Below the pieces are notes generated by a model that was given only the letters and a program-made list of their open reading frames with translations, ran no database searches and was not told where the DNA came from. A stretch of DNA of 64,000 bases, taken from the NCBI RefSeq assembly GCF_025717515.1, contig NZ_JAJIRN010000011.1, positions 62,001-126,000 on the forward strand. The letters are read 5' to 3'. The translations under genes and the position numbers were made by a program. Below are positions 1-7,664 of the stretch, piece after piece; positions within the stretch are counted from its first letter, which is position 1; each line of letters starts with the position of its first letter. Origin of the DNA: Roseateles oligotrophus (GTDB taxonomy: Bacteria > Pseudomonadota > Gammaproteobacteria > Burkholderiales > Burkholderiaceae_C).

Positions 1-245
1 ATGTCAACCACTTCGGCAAGCCGAGTGAGGGCATGAGCTTGCAGGAGGGCATGATCTTCACCATCGAACCGATGATCAACGCCGGCAAGCGCGGCGTGAA
101 GGAACTCGCCGATGGTTGGACGGTGGTCACGCAAGATCGCAGCCTGTCGGCGCAGTGGGAGCATATGGTGCTTGTCACCGCCACGGGCTTCGAGTTGCTG
201 ACCGCATGGCCGGAAGGGCTTGGCAGCTATCCCGCTATCGCTTGA
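1..245 (+). CDS. map: Methionine aminopeptidase type I, C-terminal end (partial)
   Basis: This is the last ~80 codons of a type I methionine aminopeptidase, which removes initiator Met from nascent proteins in the cytoplasm. The gene begins before the window; the reading frame starts at base 3. Visible family landmarks are the segment [10 protein letters not shown], whose Glu is a metal ligand, and the C-terminal [16 protein letters not shown], where the SAQWEH segment carries the last conserved Glu ligand. The protein ends normally at TGA 243-245. It is unrelated in function to the glucan genes that follow, and a 386-base gap separates them. Confidence 0.93.
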   Translation, partial: VNHFGKPSEGMSLQEGMIFTIEPMINAGKRGVKELADGWTVVTQDRSLSAQWEHMVLVTATGFELLTAWPEGLGSYPAIA

Positions 246-631
246 TCCTGCAAGGAGTGAATGAGTTCAGGCCATGGTCTTCTGGCCAAGCTGGGCGCTT
301 CATTGAGCCGGCCCGACGCACAAGCCATGATGAATTGCCGGCAGACAACTCGATTCATTCGATTGAGCGCATTTGCTGATGCGGATACCTCGCCGGTGAT
401 GGGTGAGGTTCGCGATTCGCTTTCGGGGCCAAGCAAAGGGCGAGGCAGAGAAGGGGGCTTTCTGTCCTTGATGCCTTGTGTAAATGTAGTAAAGATACTT
501 GTCTTCACCCTTTTGTATTGATGCAAAAAAGTAAAAATGATTGAAACACTTCAATTCATTTGGATTTGTTTATGTAGTTTTGCTACTATTTTGTAGGCTG
601 CATCGGCCGTCAAACAGGGTTAGGCAATCGC
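246..631. other. Intergenic region, map to pullulanase
   Basis: There is no convincing gene in this 386-base gap; the short open frames on both strands lack a start signal or family resemblance. The right half becomes AT-rich, as expected of a promoter. It contains a TGTAGT half-site at 485-490 and a better HexR-like dyad at 573-587 (listed separately). The sequence agaagggggctttct near 449 could be a weak terminator remnant for map, but it has no clean stem. Confidence 0.6.
573..587. promoter_or_regulatory. HexR-like operator upstream of pullulanase (degenerate)
   Basis: TGTAGT-TTT-GCTACT matches the palindrome TGTAGT-N3-ACTACA at 10 of 12 arm positions. It lies 44 bases before the pullulanase start. 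It falls inside the spacer of a possible promoter (TTGGAT at 560-565, 18 bases, TACTAT at 584-589). Binding by the Glk-HexR fusion encoded at 10.9-12.9 kb is inferred from the shared motif. Confidence 0.5.
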
Positions 632-3418
632 ATGGTGTCGAAACATATGGGTCTGCGCAGGGGGATTTTGGGCCTGTTGCTAGGTATGGCGGTGTCGCAG
701 GTCCAAGCCTTGGAGGCCTGCGACGGCGCGGCTTTCGCGAGCCTGCTCCACCCGCAACTGCAGGCCGATGGCCCAGCGCTTGCCGCACAGGCCTATTGGT
801 TGAACCGGCGCTTGATTCAATGGCCCGGGGCGGGCTTGGGAACTGAGCGAGAGCCCGCTGCGCGCGTCAAGCTGTATTACTCGGGCCATGCTGCATTGCA
901 AGTTGACGCCAAGCGAGTCGTCAGCGGCGCCGATGCCTCGCTCTCGCTTGAACCGAGTACAAGCGAGTTGCCGGCGGATTTAGCCAGGCGTTTCAAGTTC
1001 ATTGCTGCCGGACCTCGCTGGCAGGTGCGCGCTGCCGATGTGGCGCGCCTGCCGGACTTGCACCGGGCTCAGGTTTGGCTCGTGCAAGAGGGCCCTGATG
1101 GGGTGGTGCAGGCGTTGACGGGCTTGCAAGCGGCCGGCGCACTGGATGATCTGTATCAGACCGCCGAGCAAGTCGCCGATTTGGGCGTCACTGCGCCTGG
1201 CCCCATCAGATCCGGGTACACCGGCTTCAAGCTCTGGGCGCCGACGGCGCAACAGGTGACGCTGTGTCGCTATCCGAATGGCAGTGACCGGGCCACAGCG
1301 CAGGAGCCGCTCAAAAGGGATGCCAGCAGCGGGGTTTGGCAGACCCGCCTCAGCGGTGATCTGAGTGGGCAGTACTACAACTACCTGGTCGACGTGTTCG
1401 TGCCGGGTCTGGGGGTGGTTCGCAACCGCGTCACCGATCCCTATTCGGTCAGCCTGACGACCGACTCCAAACGCAGCTTTGTGGCCAATCTGCAGAGCCC
1501 CGCGCTGAAGCCATCCGCGTGGGATTCGACGCCCAGACCGCAGCGCGTCAAGACGTCGACCGATATGGTGATCTATGAGTTGCATGTTCGCGACTTCTCG
1601 ATCTCGGACGCGTCGGTGCCGCCGGCAATGCGTGGCAAGTACAAGGCCTTTACGCCTTTTTCGCCGGCCGGGTCGGCCGGTATGCGTCATCTGCAGGCGC
1701 TCTCCAAGGCCGGCCTGACCGACGTGCATTTGCTGCCGGTGTTTGATATTGCCTCAATCCCCGAGGCCGGCTGTGCCCAGCCGGTCGTGCCCCGGGCGGC
1801 TGCCGACAGCCCGCTGCAGCAGGCCGCCGTGATGGCCGTCGCTGCCGAGGACTGCTTCAACTGGGGCTATGACCCGTTTCACTACAGCGCCCCCGAGGGC
1901 AGTTATGCCAGCGATGCGGCCAAGGCTGAGCGCCGCGTCATCGAGTTCCGTCAGATGGTGCAAGCGCTCCACCGGGCCAATTTGCGGGTCGGCATGGATG
2001 TGGTCTATAACCATACCGCCGCGGCCGGACAGCATGAAAAATCAGTGCTGGACCGCATCGTTCCGGGCTATTACCAGCGTCTGAATGCGCGCGGCGAGCC
2101 GGAGCGGTCGACCTGCTGCGACAACACCGCCACCGAACATCGGATGATGGCCAAGCTGATGATTGACTCGGTCGCGATGTGGGCGCGCGAGTACAAGATC
2201 GACTCCTTCCGTTTTGATCTGATGGCGCATCAGCCGCGCGCGGTGATGGAGACCTTGCAAAAACGTGTCAACCAGGCCGCCGGGCGGCCGGTGCAGTTGA
2301 TCGGCGAGGGTTGGAACTTTGGCGAAGTGGCCAACGGCGCACGCTTTGTGCAGGCCTCGCAGTTGTCGCTGAACGGCTCGGGGATAGGCACCTTCAGCGA
2401 CCGTGGGCGCGACGCGGCGCGGGGCGGGAGTGCCGGCGACGGCGGCGCTGCCGTGATGCAAAACCAGGGCTGGTTGAACGGCCTGGTCTACGCGCCTAAC
2501 GCGTCGGCGGCGCAGCGCCCGGCCGCCGATCTGCTGCAAGCGGCCGACCTGATACGGGTCGGTTTGGCCGGCTCTTTGCGCGACTTCGAGTTGCAAACTT
2601 GGTCGGGGCCAACGCGTCGGCTGGCCGATATCGCTTACGGCGATCAGCCGGCCGGCTATGTTTCGCAGCCCGGTGAAGTAGTCAATTATGTAGACAACCA
2701 CGACAACCAGACGCTGTTCGACATCAATGTGCTCAAGCTGCCGCGCGGCACCTCGGCGCGGGAGCGCGCCCAGGTGCAGGTCCTGGGCCTGGCGCTGACC
2801 GCCTTCAGTCAGGGCGTCGCCTACTTTCACGCCGGTGTCGATGTGCTGCGTTCCAAGTCACTGGACCGGAATAGTTACGACTCGGGCGATTGGTTCAATC
2901 GCCTGGATTGGAGCTATCTCGACAACGGTTTTGGCGCCGGCTTGCCGCCCAAGCTCGACAACGGCGATCAATACCCGCTGTTGGCGCCCTTGCTGGCGGA
3001 CGCGGCCATCAAGCCGGCGCCGGCCGATATTGCCTGGACGCGCGATGCCTTCCTGGATCTGCTGAAGATACGCGCCAGCAGCAGCCTGTTCCGTTTGCCC
3101 ACGGCGGCCGCTGTCCAGCAGCGCTTGCGGTTCTTGAATACCGGCCCGACACAGAACCCGCGTGTGGTGGTGGCGAGTCTGGATGGGCAAGGGTGGCCCG
3201 GCGCAGGCTTCGGTCAACTGCTTTACTTCATCAACGTGGACCCGGTCGCGCAGAGCATCGAGTTGCCGACCGAAGCGGCCAAGAGCTTCGGCCTGCATCC
3301 GGTGCATCTGAGTGCCGACGCTGCCGACAAGCGCATTGCCGCCGAAGCGCGCCTTGATACCGACACCGGCCGCTTTACGCTGCCCGGGCGCAGTGCGCTG
3401 GTTTTTGTGCGACCTTGA
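632..3418 (+). CDS. Secreted pullulanase-type alpha-1,6-glucosidase (GH13)
   Basis: This 928-residue GH13 enzyme should hydrolyse alpha-1,6 branch points of pullulan, amylopectin or glycogen. The N-terminus has a signal peptide (basic MGLRRG, hydrophobic stretch, VQA-LEA cleavage region near residue 26), so it acts outside the cytoplasm. Domains in order are an N-terminal beta region, a CBM48-like module around residues 190-270 (GFKLWAPTAQQVTLCRY), the GH13 barrel opening with VIYELHVRDF, and a C-terminal beta domain. Catalytic residues visible are the nucleophile D529 (FRFDLM), the acid/base E559 (IGEGWN) and D691 (VDNHDN). Length and layout match PulA-type pullulanases with the DUF3372 C-terminus. 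The start at 632 has TAGG seven bases upstream; ATG 647 is an alternative. A HexR-like site lies in its promoter region. Confidence 0.9.
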   Translation: MVSKHMGLRRGILGLLLGMAVSQVQALEACDGAAFASLLHPQLQADGPALAAQAYWLNRRLIQWPGAGLGTEREPAARVKLYYSGHAALQVDAKRVVSGADASLSLEPSTSELPADLARRFKFIAAGPRWQVRAADVARLPDLHRAQVWLVQEGPDGVVQALTGLQAAGALDDLYQTAEQVADLGVTAPGPIRSGYTGFKLWAPTAQQVTLCRYPNGSDRATAQEPLKRDASSGVWQTRLSGDLSGQYYNYLVDVFVPGLGVVRNRVTDPYSVSLTTDSKRSFVANLQSPALKPSAWDSTPRPQRVKTSTDMVIYELHVRDFSISDASVPPAMRGKYKAFTPFSPAGSAGMRHLQALSKAGLTDVHLLPVFDIASIPEAGCAQPVVPRAAADSPLQQAAVMAVAAEDCFNWGYDPFHYSAPEGSYASDAAKAERRVIEFRQMVQALHRANLRVGMDVVYNHTAAAGQHEKSVLDRIVPGYYQRLNARGEPERSTCCDNTATEHRMMAKLMIDSVAMWAREYKIDSFRFDLMAHQPRAVMETLQKRVNQAAGRPVQLIGEGWNFGEVANGARFVQASQLSLNGSGIGTFSDRGRDAARGGSAGDGGAAVMQNQGWLNGLVYAPNASAAQRPAADLLQAADLIRVGLAGSLRDFELQTWSGPTRRLADIAYGDQPAGYVSQPGEVVNYVDNHDNQTLFDINVLKLPRGTSARERAQVQVLGLALTAFSQGVAYFHAGVDVLRSKSLDRNSYDSGDWFNRLDWSYLDNGFGAGLPPKLDNGDQYPLLAPLLADAAIKPAPADIAWTRDAFLDLLKIRASSSLFRLPTAAAVQQRLRFLNTGPTQNPRVVVASLDGQGWPGAGFGQLLYFINVDPVAQSIELPTEAAKSFGLHPVHLSADAADKRIAAEARLDTDTGRFTLPGRSALVFVRP

Positions 3419-3451
3419 AACGGACGCTGCGGCGCTTCACTTCACGTCCTT

Positions 3452-3943
3452 TCACTTCACGAGCACCCGTCCGATCATGCCGGCCTCGAAATGCCCGGGT
3501 TGCAGGCAAGCAAATTGAAACTCACCGGCCTTGGTGAACTGCCAGACGATCTCGCCCTTCGCGCCGGGCTTCACATGCGACATATTCGGGTCCGAATGCT
3601 CCATGTTCGGGAACTTGCGCATCATCTCCGCATGCTGTTTGAGCGCGTCGACCGTGCCCAGCACCATCTCATGAAGTAACTTGCCATTGTTGTGGAGCAC
3701 GAACTTGATGGTTTGCCCGCGCTTGACGGTCACGTTCTCCGGCGAGAAGCGCATCGAGTCGGCCATGTCGACCCGGATGGTCTGGCTGACCTTCTTCGGA
3801 TTGCCCTCGCGGCCGAATGCCGTCTCTTCGATCTTGCTGGCGTCGTAGGCGGCGGGCTTGGCATGCCCCGCGTCCCCATGGGCAAACGCAGTGCCCAGCC
3901 CCAAGCTCAGGGCGGCGAATGCCAAAGCATGCAAACTTTTCAT
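3452..3943 (-). CDS. Periplasmic cupredoxin, copper-inducible
   Basis: This is a 163-residue secreted blue-copper-fold protein. A signal peptide (MKSLHALAFAALSLGLG, AFA cleavage near residue 21) is followed by a His-rich mature N-terminus (HGDAGHAKP). The type 1 copper ligands can be read as H91 (LLHEMVLG), C146, H151 and M156 (ACLQPGHFEAGM). A Met/His-rich loop at residues 104-123 could bind extra copper. The family includes plastocyanin/azurin-like copper-tolerance proteins of the CopI kind. It lies just downstream of a CueR-type regulator and has its own MerR-type promoter (3971-4001). It is therefore most likely a periplasmic copper-binding resistance protein. AGGAG lies six bases before the ATG. 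Confidence 0.88.
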   Translation of the reverse strand: MKSLHALAFAALSLGLGTAFAHGDAGHAKPAAYDASKIEETAFGREGNPKKVSQTIRVDMADSMRFSPENVTVKRGQTIKFVLHNNGKLLHEMVLGTVDALKQHAEMMRKFPNMEHSDPNMSHVKPGAKGEIVWQFTKAGEFQFACLQPGHFEAGMIGRVLVK

Positions 3944-3970
3944 GAAAACTCCTGTCGGTCAATTTTCATT

Positions 3971-4001
3971 ATTGTCAACCATGCCATGGTGACAAGGTCA
4001 A
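3971..4001 (-). promoter_or_regulatory. MerR/CueR-type promoter of the cupredoxin gene
   Basis: On the minus strand, TTGACC (3996-4001) and GACAAT (3971-3976) are separated by 19 bases, the stretched spacer characteristic of MerR-family promoters. A 21-base dyad, ACCTTGTC-N5-GGCATGGT (3978-3998), fills the spacer, with 6 of 8 arm positions symmetrical. Geometry and neighbouring regulator together support copper-dependent activation. Confidence 0.7.
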
Positions 4002-4051
4002 GCCATGAATTTCAAGCTTGGCCCGGGCCGATGCTGGCTTGCCCCTGACAT

Positions 4052-4531
4052 TCATGCGCTAGTCACCGCCCGCCGCTTTAGCTGTGGGCGGGTCTTCAAG
4101 CCTGGGCCGCGCGTTTGGGTCGGGCCGGGCAAGACCGCCGCTCCATTCGCCAGCGAATCAATGATGGGGCATTCCGGCCGCTCGTCGCCGTGGCAGCAAT
4201 GCACCAGATGCTCAAGCGAGGCCTTCATGGCCAGCAACTCCTGCGCCTTTGTTTCCAGCGCCTGGATATGCATCAAGGCCAGCGCTTTCACCTCTCGACT
4301 CGGGCGGCTGCGGTCCTGCCACAGGCCTAGCAGTTGGGAAATCTCGGGGATAGAAAAACCAAGATCCCGGGAATGCCTGATAAAGCGCAGCGTCTGCAAG
4401 TCAGCATCGCCGTACTGGCGGTAGCCCGACTCGGTGCGCAGCGCCGCCGGAAGCAGGCCCACTGCTTCATAGTGGCGAATCATCTTGGCTGACACGCCCG
4501 AGGCTGATGCTGCTTGACCAATGTTGAGCAT
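4052..4531 (-). CDS. cueR: Cu(I)-responsive MerR-family regulator, CueR type
   Basis: This dimeric MerR-family activator senses cytoplasmic Cu(I)/Ag(I) and untwists 19-base-spacer promoters. The N-terminal winged helix (residues 1-70) includes SAKMIRHYEAVGLL and SGYRQY, hallmarks of the family. A dimerisation helix follows, and then the metal loop C113-HGDERPE-C121, the Cys-x7-Cys spacing of CueR. A C-terminal extension past residue 125 is low-complexity and not obviously functional. The ATG at 4531 is preferred because AAGGA lies six bases upstream and the protein then begins at the helix-turn-helix, as in relatives; ATG 4546 would add five residues. Its target is probably the adjacent cupredoxin and possibly itself through the dyad at 4585-4603. 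Confidence 0.88.
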   Translation of the reverse strand: MLNIGQAASASGVSAKMIRHYEAVGLLPAALRTESGYRQYGDADLQTLRFIRHSRDLGFSIPEISQLLGLWQDRSRPSREVKALALMHIQALETKAQELLAMKASLEHLVHCCHGDERPECPIIDSLANGAAVLPGPTQTRGPGLKTRPQLKRRAVTSA

Positions 4532-4584
4532 GAAGATCCTTTTCATTGAATGACGCAGAAGGCCGTTTCAGTTTACAGATTCCC

Positions 4585-4603
4585 ACCTTGGCAAGGGCAA
4601 GGT
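4585..4603. promoter_or_regulatory. CueR-like dyad upstream of cueR
   Basis: ACCTTGGCA-A-GGGCAAGGT is a 19-base inverted repeat with ACCTTG/CAAGGT arms. It lies about 54 bases upstream of the cueR start and resembles the arms of the dyad before the cupredoxin gene. A TTAACC hexamer overlaps its right edge on the minus strand as a possible -35. It probably mediates autoregulation; this is inference. Confidence 0.5.
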
Positions 4604-4644
4604 TAAGCGCTGAGGAGCGTTGGACGGCAAACCGAGCTTGCGGC

Positions 4645-6450
4645 TCAGCAACTCAGCAACAAGACACTGCCGACGGCGGGTAACTTGGTCGTCAGCAGGC
4701 CGTCGCGCAGGACGAACGCTTGGCCCGAGGGCGAGTGCCAGGCCTTGACGGGCAGCGGCAACTGCCACACCGGCAATGTGACCTGGGCTGGGTTGGCACC
4801 CCGGTTGACGCCGATGATGCTGGCCTCCCAGTCGGTGTAGCGGGCATAGACGATCCAGTCCGCACCGACGGCCAGGGTCTGCACCGCGCCATGGCGCCAT
4901 TCGCCGCGCTGTTGGCGCAATTTCGCCAGGCTGCGGTAAGTGTCAAACAGCGGCATGTTCCAGCGCTCGCGCTCCCAGATGAAGGGGCGGCGGCAATCCG
5001 GGTCGGGTCCGCCGGCCAGGCCGATTTCGTCACCGTAATAGATGCAAGGCACGCCGGGGCGCGTGAACAGCAGCGTCGCGGCCAGCTGCATCTTTGCCGT
5101 GTCTTCATCCAGCAGGGTGAAGAAGCGGGTGGTGTCGTGACTGTCGAGCAGGTTCAGCTGGACTAACTGGTTATCAAAGGGAATGCATGCCTGGGCGCGC
5201 TTCATCCAGGCATCAAAGGCGGCTGTGCTCAGTTGGATCGGATGGTAGGCCACATCCTGCCCGGCCAACCAGGCCCGCACCGGGTTGGCGAAACCGTAAT
5301 AGTTCATTGCCCCGTCTTCCTGCTCCCCCTGCAACCAGCGCGTGGCCTCGGAGAAATGCTCACCCATCACATAGGCGTCGGCATTCTCGGCCTTGACGGC
5401 CTTGCGGATCTCGCTCAAATGATGGGCGTTATTGCGTGAGCCCGAACCCTCTCCCAGCATATGGATCACGTCCAGCCGCCAGCCGTCGATGTTGTAGGGG
5501 GCTTTGAGCCAGCGGCGCAGCACCGCGTCGGGGCCGGCGTAGATCTGCTCACGCAAGGCGGGTGAAGAAAAATCCAGCACCGGCAGTGAGGTGAAGCCCT
5601 TCCAGCCAAAGTGATGGCCGTCCTGATTGAAGAGATAGAACTCGCGGTAGGGCGAGTCGGCGGAGGCCTGCGCCTGCTTGAACCAGGCGTGGTTGACGCC
5701 GGTGTGGTTGACCACGCCGTCCAGCACCAGGCGCATGCCGCGCTGATGCACGGCGCCGCTCAAGTCTTCAAGCGCGGCGTTGCCGCCGAAATGCTCGTCC
5801 ACCTGCTCATAGTCGTCGGTGTCGTATTTGTGATTGCTGCCGGAGGCAAAGATCGGGTTCAGATACAGCGCCGTAACGCCCAATTCGCCCTGCAGATAGT
5901 CGAGCTTGGCCGTGATGCCGGGCAGGTCGCCGCCGTAAAAACTGTTGGCGGCGTGCTCGTGGTCGACCGGCTCGCTCCATTGCGGTTGTTGCACCAGGCG
6001 TCCGTCTTGGCCGCCCAAGGCCTGGCCGCGCCGGTCGACCACAGGCAGAGCTCGATGAAACCGGTCGGGGAAGACTTGATAGAAGATCTGCTCGCGCACC
6101 CAACTTGGCGGCAAAGCGGTGGGGTGCAGGCGGAAGTGCCTGTCCTCGGGAGGCAGATGCTCATGTGCACCGTCGGCCGCCAGCCAATACTGGGTGCCAT
6201 CCGCGAGCACCTTGAAGGCATAAAGCGTCAAGGCATTGCCACCGTCCCAGGGTAGAGATGCCTCCCAGCGGTGCAACTCGGCATGCCGCCCCGCATAGTG
6301 CATGGTCAGCAGATGCTCCTCGTTATCGGCCGTGCTGCGCAGATAGACGCTGTCTAGGTCGACACGCTCGCTCAGCAGGCTGATGCGGCAGCCGTCGGTG
6401 CCGCGTTGAATCCAGGGGCTGATGGGGGGGTGCAAGAGAAGCATAGACAA
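4645..6450 (-). CDS. malZ: Maltodextrin glucosidase (MalZ-like GH13)
   Basis: This 601-residue cytoplasmic enzyme (no signal peptide) should release glucose from the reducing end of maltodextrins. It matches E. coli MalZ from end to end. It has an N-terminal beta domain (residues 1-110), then QIFYQVFPDRF at 121, FYGGDL at 171, ALYLNPIF at 194 and HKYDTDDY at 207. The catalytic residues are D327 (GWRLDVIHML), E364 (VMGEHF) and D439 (LDSHDT). The IYYGDEIGLAGGPDPDCRRPF segment is also typical. It is read as a single transcription unit on the minus strand, 98 bases ahead of cueR, and lies apart from the malK operon. It is distinct from the three other GH13 enzymes here, which are exported. Confidence 0.92.
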   Translation of the reverse strand: MSMLLLHPPISPWIQRGTDGCRISLLSERVDLDSVYLRSTADNEEHLLTMHYAGRHAELHRWEASLPWDGGNALTLYAFKVLADGTQYWLAADGAHEHLPPEDRHFRLHPTALPPSWVREQIFYQVFPDRFHRALPVVDRRGQALGGQDGRLVQQPQWSEPVDHEHAANSFYGGDLPGITAKLDYLQGELGVTALYLNPIFASGSNHKYDTDDYEQVDEHFGGNAALEDLSGAVHQRGMRLVLDGVVNHTGVNHAWFKQAQASADSPYREFYLFNQDGHHFGWKGFTSLPVLDFSSPALREQIYAGPDAVLRRWLKAPYNIDGWRLDVIHMLGEGSGSRNNAHHLSEIRKAVKAENADAYVMGEHFSEATRWLQGEQEDGAMNYYGFANPVRAWLAGQDVAYHPIQLSTAAFDAWMKRAQACIPFDNQLVQLNLLDSHDTTRFFTLLDEDTAKMQLAATLLFTRPGVPCIYYGDEIGLAGGPDPDCRRPFIWERERWNMPLFDTYRSLAKLRQQRGEWRHGAVQTLAVGADWIVYARYTDWEASIIGVNRGANPAQVTLPVWQLPLPVKAWHSPSGQAFVLRDGLLTTKLPAVGSVLLLSC

Positions 6451-6600
6451 GACTCCAAGCTCGGTTCAGATGGACGTCATTGTGTTGAGCGTCATGGCGG
6501 CTGCGCGTCATCCCAGGGGGTGGATTGAGGGGGCGCAGTCGCAAGCCCGCCACAGCCGCGTTGACCGATCTGATCCATTTTGGCTCTTAGCGGTGCTTGC

Positions 6601-7296
6601 TCACACCGCTTGGATGGTGTGGCTGATGTTCAACTTCAGCCACTGGCCGGGCTGTTGCGGCAGTTGTACCTGGTATTCCTGGCCCTGATGTTCGTAGCGC
6701 ACGGTGTAGTCGCGCACCTGCTCGCGCTCAACGCTGACCGGCCGGCAGACCTGCACCTGTTGGTGCTTGTAAGTCGCGTAGCCTGCCGTCGGGCTTGATT
6801 GCTCAGCCAAGTTCTTGCCAACCAGGGCACCGGTGGCGCTGCCGGCCGCAATTGCCACATGCCTGCCATTGCCCTTGCCGACTTGGGATGCCAGCAGTCC
6901 CCCGGCCAGCGCGCCGAGCAATGCACCGCCGGTGCCGCCCATGCCCGCCTGGTTGGGTGCCGGCGGGGTCAGGACTTGCTGGGTCTCGTAGCCACATTGC
7001 TGGCGGGTTTCGGTGATGCGTTCCAGGTTGGGTGTGGACGAAATCACCCGTACCAGAGTGCTGCTGGCGCTGGGCTGCAGGTTCTGGGTCTGGGCGCGCA
7101 CTTCAGTTGGCAAACCGGCAAGCAGCACGGCGCTGATTGCCAGCGCCAGCAATGCGGCGGCCAGGTTCTGCGCTGGGCTGCGGCCGGCGATGGCTTGAGG
7201 CGCGACCTGCGGTTGCTGGGCGCGGCTGATCCGCCTGCCCAGACGGCAATTGAACTTGTGCTGGAAGGGGCTGGGAGTAGTGGCGGTTGCGTGCAT
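6601..7296 (-). CDS. Glycine-zipper 2TM-domain envelope protein
   Basis: This 231-residue protein has one hydrophobic segment near residues 44-66 (LAAALLALAISAVLLAGL) ending at an AxA-like VRA-Q site, consistent with a long signal peptide or anchor. A glycine-zipper stretch at about 118-165 (GGTGGALLGALAGGLLASQVG) follows. The C-terminal part (VCRPVSVEREQVRDYTVRYEHQGQEYQVQL) resembles the DUF around YMGG/SmpA-like outer-membrane proteins. Such proteins sit in the periplasm or outer membrane; their exact function is unknown. Two Cys residues (near 101 and 183) may pair. No link to the glucan genes is apparent other than position. The start could lie further in. Confidence 0.7.
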   Translation of the reverse strand: MHATATTPSPFQHKFNCRLGRRISRAQQPQVAPQAIAGRSPAQNLAAALLALAISAVLLAGLPTEVRAQTQNLQPSASSTLVRVISSTPNLERITETRQQCGYETQQVLTPPAPNQAGMGGTGGALLGALAGGLLASQVGKGNGRHVAIAAGSATGALVGKNLAEQSSPTAGYATYKHQQVQVCRPVSVEREQVRDYTVRYEHQGQEYQVQLPQQPGQWLKLNISHTIQAV

Positions 7297-7664
7297 GGTG
7301 AAGTCTGGGTCAATGCTGTTGTGTCGATGAACAGCATTGTCAAAAACCTCAGCGAAAAAGTCTGTGGCGCTTGCGTGTGCCGACTGTGACGGTTTGTGAC
7401 CGACCTATACCCAGGCAAGGCATCATGGCGCGGATGACATGGGTAGGTGTATCGCCATTGTTGGTGCCGATATGTGTTTGCGAGTCGGACCACATGACCT
7501 CACCTGGTTTGAACTGGCGTTGCTGCACCTAGCCGTCTGGCAGGGAAATTGATCTTTTGAAAGCGGAGAGAGAATACAAAAAGGCGGGATGTTTATGTTC
7601 TTGGGTGCCAATTTCTTTTCGATCTTCGGGCACTTTGCTGTCACCGCAACCCCGACGATTTAGC
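7297..7664. other. Intergenic region between two minus-strand genes
   Basis: This 368-base spacer lies between the end of the MalT-like regulator and the start of the glycine-zipper gene. It should hold the promoter of the latter near 7300-7350, where the sequence is AT-richer. I found no RNA gene, no convincing hairpin terminator and no HexR-like TGTAGT motif. Confidence 0.5.

Noticed and set aside
227-526. Short open frames in the gap after map
   Set aside because: No ribosome-binding site, no family resemblance, and the frames on both strands overlap the promoter region of the pullulanase gene.
6508-6513. GGATGA sequence (minus strand) upstream of malZ, like the E. coli MalT-box core
   Set aside because: Only six bases match and there is no second copy at a typical spacing; chance occurrence is likely.
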